Both the position numbers and the translations under genes were made by a program. A DNA stretch of 13,840 nucleotides from Desulfovibrio sp. UBA6121 (GTDB lineage: Bacteria; Desulfobacterota; Desulfovibrionia; Desulfovibrionales; Desulfovibrionaceae), in NCBI GenBank assembly GCA_002422505.1, contig DIVX01000130.1, positions 34,714 to 48,553 on the forward strand, written 5' to 3'. Positions 1-4,607 of the stretch are shown here, one piece after another. The notes below the pieces were generated by a model. It was not told the origin of the DNA. It did no database searches and saw nothing but the letters and a program-made list of their open reading frames with translations. Positions within the stretch are counted from its first letter, which is position 1. Each line of letters begins with the position of its first letter.

Positions 1-419
1 GCGGCGCGCATATAGCCGAACCGGATTGCCAGCAACGCCACCAATTCTCGGTCAAGCGCATCCACCCCGGCGCGCACATCGGCCCGCGCTTCTTCATCGA
101 CCACGGCACGGGCACGGTCATCGGCGAAACGACGATCATCGGCCAGAACGTGCGCCTGTACCAGGGCGTTACGCTGGGGGCCAAGAGCTTCCCCAAGGAC
201 GACACGGGCTCGCGCCTGGTGAAGGGCCTGCCGCGGCACCCCATTGTGGAGGACGACGTGACCATCTACGCGGGCGCGACCATTTTGGGCCGGGTGACAA
301 TCGGCCGGGGCGCGGTGATTGGCGGCAACGTGTGGGTGACGGGCGACGTGGCCCCTGGCGCGCGCATAGTGCAGGCGCGGGCTGCGGAGCAGTTCTTCAT
401 CAGCGGGGCGGGGATTTGA
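1..419 (+). CDS. cysE: Serine O-acetyltransferase, EpsC/CysE type (5' partial)
   Basis: This enzyme transfers acetyl from acetyl-CoA to L-serine, giving O-acetylserine for cytoplasmic cysteine synthesis. The reading frame that is open from base 3 and stops at 417-419 carries the family's left-handed beta-helix: IHPGAHIGPRFFIDHGTG, then VIGET, then RLYQGVTLGAKSFP, followed by hexapeptide repeats (VTIYAGATILG, VTIGRGAVIGGNVWV). The catalytic His of the DHGTG motif is present. The N-terminal helical domain lies outside the window. Bases 3-59 of this frame do not give the usual AHSxTGID sequence before IHPGA; part of it (AYSRTG) appears in the frame starting at base 2, so a frameshift or small insertion is possible (see findings). 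The family is clear from the beta-helix; whether the gene is intact is not. Confidence 0.85.
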   Translation, partial: GAHIAEPDCQQRHQFSVKRIHPGAHIGPRFFIDHGTGTVIGETTIIGQNVRLYQGVTLGAKSFPKDDTGSRLVKGLPRHPIVEDDVTIYAGATILGRVTIGRGAVIGGNVWVTGDVAPGARIVQARAAEQFFISGAGI

Positions 420-458
420 GGCGCATTTTTGTTTGCGCTTGGTGCTAATCGATAATTG

Positions 459-487
459 TTGCAAGTTGCGTTGGAAAACGCTTGAAT
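459..487 (+). promoter_or_regulatory. Possible sigma70 promoter for the HIT gene
   Basis: TTGCAA (459-464) and TTGAAT (482-487) are separated by 17 bases; each matches the consensus at 4 of 6 positions. This is the best-spaced pair in the AT-richer gap 420-548. A small hairpin (GCGTT/AACGC, 468-481) lies in the spacer. The gap contains no gene and no convincing terminator for the upstream gene. Confidence 0.22.
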
Positions 488-548
488 TCCTCGAAATAGC
501 CGTGTAATCATAAGCCACAGTTGGGCTGTTTAAAATGTGGAGCGCACC

Positions 549-965
549 GTGAGCAAGGATTGCATCTTTTGCAAGATCATCGCCGGGGAGATTCCGTCCG
601 CCAAGATCTATGACCGTGGCGGGGTCTACGCCTTTCTGGACATCGCCCCGGTGAACAAGGGCCATGCCCTGGTGGTGCCGAAGGCCCACCACGCCACCCT
701 GTTCGACCTGCCGCAGGATTTGGGGCGCGAACTGCTGGGCGCGCTCAAAACCGTCGGCCAGGCGGTAATGACGGCCACGGGGGCCAGCGGGCTGAACCTG
801 GGCATGAACAACTTCGAGTCCGCAGGACAACTGGTGCACCACGCGCATTTTCATCTCATACCGCGTCACAGCGGGGACGGACTGACCCTCTGGACTCAGC
901 ACGCGTATGAAAGCGTTGAGGACATGCAGAAGCTGGCCCAGGCCATCCGGTCGGCCATCGGCTGA
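549..965 (+). CDS. HIT family nucleotide hydrolase (Hint-like)
   Basis: This is a 138-residue protein of the histidine triad superfamily, small cytoplasmic nucleotide-phosphate hydrolases acting on substrates such as AMP-lysine or dinucleoside polyphosphates. The start DCIFCKIIAGEIPS with its Cys-x-x-Cys pair (C5, C8) is a typical Hint/HIT opening, followed by FLDIAPVNKGHALVVPK. The triad motif is H98-A-H100-F-H102-L-I, and H100 is the expected nucleophile. I chose the GTG at 549 because GGAG (539-542) sits 6 bases upstream; an in-frame GTG at 537 would add four residues but has no such site. The stop lies 26 bases before ihfA, so the two genes are probably co-transcribed. The specific substrate cannot be read from the sequence. 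Confidence 0.93.
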   Translation: MSKDCIFCKIIAGEIPSAKIYDRGGVYAFLDIAPVNKGHALVVPKAHHATLFDLPQDLGRELLGALKTVGQAVMTATGASGLNLGMNNFESAGQLVHHAHFHLIPRHSGDGLTLWTQHAYESVEDMQKLAQAIRSAIG

Positions 966-991
966 ATAAACGGGAACCCCACGGAGGTTTC

Positions 992-1288
992 ATGAGCGGT
1001 CAAACCCTGACCAAGGCGCACATCGTCGACGCTATCTACAAGAAGACGGACCGCAACCGCGCGGAGATCAAGGACCTGGTCGAAGCCACCCTTGATCTGA
1101 TGAAGCAGGCCATCAAGAAAGACCACGCCATGCTGGTGAGCGGGTTTGGGAAATTCGAGGCCTATGACAAGAACTCGCGCCGGGGCCGCAACCCGCAGAC
1201 CAACGAGAGCATCACCCTGCCGCCGCGCAAGGTTGTTGTGTTCCGTCTGTCGCGGAAGTTCCGGGCCGAGCTCAATCCGCTGGAATAA
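992..1288 (+). CDS. ihfA: Integration host factor alpha / HU-family DNA-binding protein
   Basis: This 98-residue nucleoid protein binds and bends DNA as a dimer. It opens with SGQTLTKAHIVDAIYKK (helices 1-2), has the SGFGKFEAYDK beta-hairpin start, and carries the DNA-contacting arm motif RRGRNPQT with the intercalating proline, ending in FRLSRKFRAELN. The length and the RRGRNPQT arm favour IHF alpha over HU, but the partner subunit is not in the window and HU-like function cannot be excluded. GGAGG (983-987) lies just before the ATG. The last 17 bases overlap the 3' end of the opposing SPOR lipoprotein gene, so any terminator for ihfA would have to lie inside that gene. Confidence 0.9.
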   Translation: MSGQTLTKAHIVDAIYKKTDRNRAEIKDLVEATLDLMKQAIKKDHAMLVSGFGKFEAYDKNSRRGRNPQTNESITLPPRKVVVFRLSRKFRAELNPLE

Positions 1289-2156
1289 ACGCCTGCGGCC
1301 AATCGACCTTCAGTTCCTCCAGGGCCTTGCGCGCAGCGGCAGGGTCCTGGAAGGGACCGGCCTGCACGCGGTGGTACGCCGCCTGCGCCTGCTCCACGCG
1401 CACTATGCGCGCCTCTGAGTAGCCCTTCTCCTTCAACCAGGCCAACGCCGCCTGGGCGTTCTTCTCCGTGCCGAACGAGGCGATCTGCACCATGGCCAGA
1501 CGCTCGGCGTCCTTGGCCGTGTCCTTGCCTGCGTCCTTGGCCGCCGCGTCCTTTGCCGTAACATCAGAAGCCGCTGCCGTGGCCGCCGTCGTGGCCGGAA
1601 CGTTGGCTTCGGCCTTGGGCGCTTCTGCCGTGGCGGCCTCAGGCTTGGCAGCCTCTGCCTTGGCGACCGCTTGCGCGGGGCTGGACTGCGCCGCCTTGCC
1701 TTCTGCCTGCTTCGCCTCTGCGGGCTTCGCTTCGGCAGACTTCACTTCTGCCTGTTTCGCCTCAACCTGCTTGGTTTCCACTGGCTTGGTTTCCGCAGGC
1801 TTGGCTTCCGTCGTCTTGGACGCTACAGGCGCGCCCTCGGCAGCGGCAACCACGGGGGCGGCGGCTTCGGCAGCCGCTGCGGGCTCCGCCTTCACCTCGG
1901 CCACAAGCACATCGGGCTTGGCCGGCGCAGCCGGAATGGCCTCAACTTTGGGCTGAGCGGGCACAGGGGCCGCCGCTGCAACGGGAGCTTGCTCCACGAC
2001 CGGAGCCGATTTCTTGGCCGCGCCGCGCACCTGGGCCTCGGTGCGCACCTCGGGCGGGTCGGAGGGAATGGGCTTGCGGGGCGAGCACGCAGGCAGAAGC
2101 AAGAGTGCGGCAAGGGCCGCCACGTGCGTGCGGGCGAACAGGCGAGGTCCGTTCAT
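1272..2156 (-). CDS. SPOR-domain lipoprotein with Ala/Lys/Glu-rich linker
   Basis: This 294-residue protein is predicted to be attached to the membrane and to bind septal peptidoglycan. The N-terminus is a lipoprotein signal with lipobox LLPAC (Cys24). A long low-complexity Ala/Pro/Lys/Glu linker spans about residues 30-215 and includes eight consecutive ExKxx pentapeptides at residues 117-156. Residues ~218-294 form a SPOR domain: MVQIASFGTEKNAQAALAWL, then ARIVRV, then YHRVQAGPF. SPOR domains bind glycan strands stripped of stem peptides at division sites; that role is inferred from the family. The ATG has AGGAGG (complement of 2162-2167) 5 bases upstream. Its 3' end overlaps ihfA by 17 bases in convergent orientation. 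Confidence 0.9.
   Translation of the reverse strand: MNGPRLFARTHVAALAALLLLPACSPRKPIPSDPPEVRTEAQVRGAAKKSAPVVEQAPVAAAAPVPAQPKVEAIPAAPAKPDVLVAEVKAEPAAAAEAAAPVVAAAEGAPVASKTTEAKPAETKPVETKQVEAKQAEVKSAEAKPAEAKQAEGKAAQSSPAQAVAKAEAAKPEAATAEAPKAEANVPATTAATAAASDVTAKDAAAKDAGKDTAKDAERLAMVQIASFGTEKNAQAALAWLKEKGYSEARIVRVEQAQAAYHRVQAGPFQDPAAARKALEELKVDWPQAFIPAD
1689..1808 (-). repeat. Eight 15-bp degenerate tandem repeats inside the SPOR gene linker
   Basis: Residues 117-156 of the SPOR lipoprotein read as eight consecutive pentapeptides, EAKPA, ETKPV, ETKQV, EAKQA, EVKSA, EAKPA, EAKQA, EGKAA. That equals eight 15-base units (120 bases) without a gap. Units differ at several bases, so the array is old or selected at the protein level; unit number may vary between strains. 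Confidence 0.85.
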
Positions 2157-2208
2157 GGGAGCCTCCTGGTGTTTGGCGGGTGAGGGCGATGGGGCCTAAA
2201 CAAAGTCT

Positions 2209-2237
2209 AGAGTAAAACAGGGCGGGGCGGATTGCAA
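2209..2237 (-). promoter_or_regulatory. Possible promoter for the SPOR lipoprotein gene
   Basis: Read on the minus strand, TTGCAA (2232-2237) and TACTCT (2209-2214) are 17 bases apart. They match the sigma70 boxes at 4/6 and 3/6 positions, and lie about 55 bases before the start codon. It is the only reasonable pair I found between the two minus-strand genes. Confidence 0.27.
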
Positions 2238-2250
2238 GGGGCGGAGGCAT

Positions 2251-2276
2251 TAGCTCTTAGGATTGCTAAGTGGCTA
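2251..2276 (-). terminator. Imperfect hairpin over the stop codon of the orphan gene
   Basis: The + strand reads TAGC, T, CTTAG, GATTG, CTAAG, TG, GCTA: a 5-bp perfect inner stem and a 4-bp outer stem separated by small bulges. It covers the stop codon (2274-2276) of the AT-rich orphan gene. There is no T-run after it on the minus strand, so it is at most a weak terminator or an mRNA-end stabiliser. Confidence 0.3.
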
Positions 2277-3155
2277 GGCTTGGACGCCCGTAAGGTACAG
2301 ATGAGCGATTCTTCGCTCTCCTAGTGTCGTAAGCATAAATTTTCGGCGCGCTTGAAAAGTAACAGAGTCTTGTTTCATCGCGTCAATGTAGTCGTGGATG
2401 TTCCCAGACTCAATTGTAAAATTAATTGCTGATATCCATCTCGTGCCATCGTGATATTCAAGACGGCCATTCCCTGTATTCTTATTGATACTGTATGGTT
2501 TGCAACTTACTTCAACTATTGAGTCGTCAAGCTCCTCAACTTCATGTATCGAATAGTCCTCACAGTTGTCTTCGTCCAAGTTAAAGAAATTATCAAATTG
2601 CTTTACCTCATCGGGAGAAATGTCGGATCTCATATTAATGTTCTTGATCTTGTTTTGCTTAATAAGCTGAGACAGGTCATTGATATCTGATTGTGATTTG
2701 TGCAGAATCTTTTTCATATACTTTGGGGCACTAATTGTACCACTCCCCGCGTTGTAATTGACGATGACATCTTGGCAGTTTTCAAAGTTGAATGTAGCTG
2801 GACGCCCAAGAGTCTTGAATATTTTTGATGCTACAGAAACGATTTCGAATAGTTTGTAGAATATCTCCCATGATTTAGAGCTTATGATGTCGCTTGCATA
2901 AGCTGGGAGGAGTGGCGACAGCGTTGCATATATCATTGGGAAATCCAAGGACAGGATTGTGTCTAAGGAGCCGGACCGAATGCTTTGGAGCCTTAAGGTC
3001 GGAGGCAAGGCAGCCTTTTTGACCACCAGTTTCGTGGCCAGATCGATACAGCTTTCGTAGGTTGAAGAGAAGTTTGTCAAAATTTGCGTTGCTTCAGCTA
3101 TAGAAATTCCTTCTAGAGGAAAGGCTTGACCCGTCGAATAAATAGATATTTTCAT
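2274..3155 (-). CDS. AT-rich orphan protein of unknown function
   Basis: This 293-residue protein belongs to no family I can name with confidence. It has no signal peptide and no clear membrane helix. The first ~160 residues mix helices and strands (RSGSLDTILSLDFP near 60-73, then FYKLFEIVSVASKIFKTLG), followed by a short stretch ending in MKKILHKSQSDINDL. An acidic segment around 190-210 leads to a strand-rich C-terminus (SIVEVSCKPYSINKNTG, RLEYHDGTRWISAINFTIE, and a final ERRIAHLYLTGVQ) that could form a small beta-barrel. GC is about 37% in 2461-2520 and 43% in 2761-2820, against about 70% nearby, and codon use is correspondingly AT-rich, which points to recent transfer. It has its own promoter and a GGGGAG ribosome site (complement of 3162-3167), so it appears intact and expressed alone. 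Defence, toxin or regulatory roles are all possible; none is shown. Confidence 0.8.
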   Translation of the reverse strand: MKISIYSTGQAFPLEGISIAEATQILTNFSSTYESCIDLATKLVVKKAALPPTLRLQSIRSGSLDTILSLDFPMIYATLSPLLPAYASDIISSKSWEIFYKLFEIVSVASKIFKTLGRPATFNFENCQDVIVNYNAGSGTISAPKYMKKILHKSQSDINDLSQLIKQNKIKNINMRSDISPDEVKQFDNFFNLDEDNCEDYSIHEVEELDDSIVEVSCKPYSINKNTGNGRLEYHDGTRWISAINFTIESGNIHDYIDAMKQDSVTFQARRKFMLTTLGERRIAHLYLTGVQA

Positions 3156-3182
3156 TGGATTCTCCCCGCAACCTTTTCCGTG

Positions 3183-3211
3183 ACTCTAGACCATTGATGG
3201 TATTGTTTCAA
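3183..3211 (-). promoter_or_regulatory. Sigma70-type promoter for the orphan gene
   Basis: On the minus strand, TTGAAA (3206-3211, 5/6) and TAGAGT (3183-3188, 4/6) are separated by exactly 17 bases. Transcription would start near 3176, leaving a ~20-base leader that contains the GGGGAG ribosome site before the ATG at 3155. Because a terminator at 3246-3280 closes the upstream gene, this promoter would serve the orphan gene alone. Confidence 0.6.
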
Positions 3212-3245
3212 CTGGTATGCCTTTATCTTTCGTGCTGTGTGCCAC

Positions 3246-3280
3246 AAAAAAAGAGCGCCCGGTCTTTCGACCGAGCGCCC
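3246..3280 (-). terminator. Rho-independent terminator of the LysM lipoprotein gene
   Basis: On the minus strand, GGGCGCTCGGTC, loop GAAA, then GACCGGGCGCTC form a 12-bp stem with two G-U pairs and a GNRA-type tetraloop, directly followed by seven T residues (complement of A-run 3246-3252). It ends 27 bases after the LysM gene stop. Confidence 0.93.
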
Positions 3281-3307
3281 ATCCATTGCCGATTGCCCTT
3301 GCGGGTC

Positions 3308-3772
3308 TTAGAAGCCGTAGCCCAGGGCCTCGCGGATGTCCGCGGGCAGGTTGGCCTTGCTCTCAGGAGCGGCCTTCTTCTTGGACTTGCCAGCCTTCAC
3401 GCGGGCGGCCTTCACATCGTCCAGGGCGAAGGTGCGAGGAACCTCGAACACCTGGCCAGGGTAGATGAGATTGGCGTTCTTGATCTTGGCGCGGTTCGCC
3501 TTGAAGATCATGGGCCACATGAAGGGATCGTTGTAGATTTCCTTGAACTCGGAAATCCACCACAGGCAATTGCCCTTCACGACAGTGTAAGAAGTGGGCA
3601 GTTTCGCGTAGTCGGCCTCGTAAATCTGGCGCGGGGAAAGCGGCGCCGGGGCGACTGCGCGGCTTTCGACGACCGGAGCGGGCGCGGGCGCCGGAGCCGG
3701 TTCAACCTTCTTAGAGCAGCCAAGGGCGAAAACAACACAGCAGGCAACAGTCAGCAGCATGAGCTTTTTCAT
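3308..3772 (-). CDS. LysM-domain lipoprotein
   Basis: This 154-residue protein is predicted to be lipid-anchored and to bind peptidoglycan. The signal MKKLMLLTVACCVVFALGC carries a lipobox LGC (Cys19). A short Pro-Ala repeat linker (about residues 25-45) follows. A LysM domain at ~61-112 starts with SYTVVKGNCLWWISE and ends with NLIYPGQVFEVP; this variant with an EIYNDPFMWPMIFKANR centre is common in delta-proteobacterial LysM proteins. The Lys-rich tail (KAGKSKKKAA) may contact anionic polymers. The ATG is preceded by GGAGGAGGG. The gene has its own promoter (3804-3831) and terminator (3246-3280), so it is monocistronic. No catalytic domain is present. Confidence 0.92.
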   Translation of the reverse strand: MKKLMLLTVACCVVFALGCSKKVEPAPAPAPAPVVESRAVAPAPLSPRQIYEADYAKLPTSYTVVKGNCLWWISEFKEIYNDPFMWPMIFKANRAKIKNANLIYPGQVFEVPRTFALDDVKAARVKAGKSKKKAAPESKANLPADIREALGYGF

Positions 3773-3803
3773 AGTTAACTCCCTCCTCCGTTGGGAACTA
3801 AAG

Positions 3804-3831
3804 AATATTCCTGGGCACCTGAACCTGTCAA
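3804..3831 (-). promoter_or_regulatory. Sigma70 promoter of the LysM lipoprotein gene
   Basis: On the minus strand a perfect TTGACA (3826-3831) is followed after 16 bases by AATATT (3804-3809, 4/6). Transcription should start near 3797, giving a leader of about 25 bases with the GGAGGAGGG ribosome site. The -35 box directly abuts the stop codon of the upstream gene at 3834-3836. Confidence 0.72.
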
Positions 3832-3833
3832 GC

Positions 3834-4604
3834 TTAACTCACCATTCTTTGCGTCCAATTGTCGAGAATCTTTTTCTCTTGGAGCACCATCCTCTCCGTG
3901 GGATTGATGGCGAGCGCACCTTGCACCGCAAGCGCTGCTTCGTCAACCCATCCGCCCAGGCGAAGACTCTGCGCGGCAAGAACAAACATGCGTTCCGGGT
4001 GCTCCCCGTACACGGTGGAAAGCAGCAGGGCGTAGTCCGCGCCGAACACTTCCCGCACCAACTGGTTCTGCGAGAACAGGTAGCGCGCCAGCAACGCGTT
4101 TTCCTGGTGACGCGCAAGGTAGATGGGCAAAAGTCTTCTGCACTGGCTCATGATGAAGCGGATGCGGTCTATTTCGCGGCGCATGCTTTCTTCTGTTTGG
4201 CGCAGCACCTGGAACAGCTCCTCCACCACCACGCGCTCGTCCTCTGGCAGGTCGCGCCCGCGCAGGGCCAAAAACCACGGCGCGTAGGTCAGGGCCTGGT
4301 AGGCGTCTTCCTTGAGCTTTATGGTCTCGTGGAATATGTAGCCCAGGCCCCAGTCCAGAAACTGCCCGGTGAGCGGGGTCTCCGGGTCGTTGCGGAACAC
4401 ATGGTGTGCGGTGTCCTTCATGCGCCACAACAGGCCCTTGTCCATCTCCTGGCCGATGAGGTCGCGCAGGATGGTGAAGGCCACCGCGCCCTCGCGGTCG
4501 AAGGAGACGAACTGCTGCTCCAGAGACTTGCACGAGAGGCAGAAGTTGCGGAACATGTCGCGCACGAACTCGGGCAGCTTGCCCCTGATCCAGGTTTTCG
4601 ACAC
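3834..4604 (-). CDS. Conserved hypothetical protein coupled to the LonC-like protease
   Basis: This 256-residue, probably cytoplasmic, largely helical protein has no catalytic motif I recognise. Visible elements are FCLSCKS with a Cys-x-x-Cys pair (C22, C25), a central run of charged helices (VVVEELFQVLRQTEESMRRE), and a C-terminus resembling a single TPR-like pair (ERMFVLAAQSLRLGGWVDEA, then AALAVQGALAINP). The GTG start at 4602-4604 comes 3 bases after the stop codon of the LonC-like gene, and the last codons of that gene (AAAAGGGG) supply the ribosome site, so translation of the two is probably coupled. That arrangement suggests an adaptor, substrate or regulator of the protease. This is inference; no family name is assigned. 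Confidence 0.8.
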   Translation of the reverse strand: MSKTWIRGKLPEFVRDMFRNFCLSCKSLEQQFVSFDREGAVAFTILRDLIGQEMDKGLLWRMKDTAHHVFRNDPETPLTGQFLDWGLGYIFHETIKLKEDAYQALTYAPWFLALRGRDLPEDERVVVEELFQVLRQTEESMRREIDRIRFIMSQCRRLLPIYLARHQENALLARYLFSQNQLVREVFGADYALLLSTVYGEHPERMFVLAAQSLRLGGWVDEAALAVQGALAINPTERMVLQEKKILDNWTQRMVS

Positions 4605-4607
4605 GGT

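Noticed and set aside
421..438. Hairpin GCGCA/TGCGC after the serine acetyltransferase
   Set aside because: Only 5 bp with an 8-base loop, and the T-rich part is in the loop rather than after the stem, so it is not a credible terminator.
1689..1808. Possible CRISPR-like array
   Set aside because: The repeats are contiguous 15-base units without spacers and encode an in-frame protein linker.
1468..2183. Plus-strand Ala/Ser- and Gly/Arg/Leu-rich frames over the SPOR gene
   Set aside because: They mirror the repetitive linker of the SPOR lipoprotein, whose lipobox and SPOR domain identify the real strand.
2156..3308. Integrated element with attachment sites around the AT-rich gene
   Set aside because: I searched both flanks by eye and found no direct repeats, integrase, transposase or tRNA; only the base composition suggests transfer.
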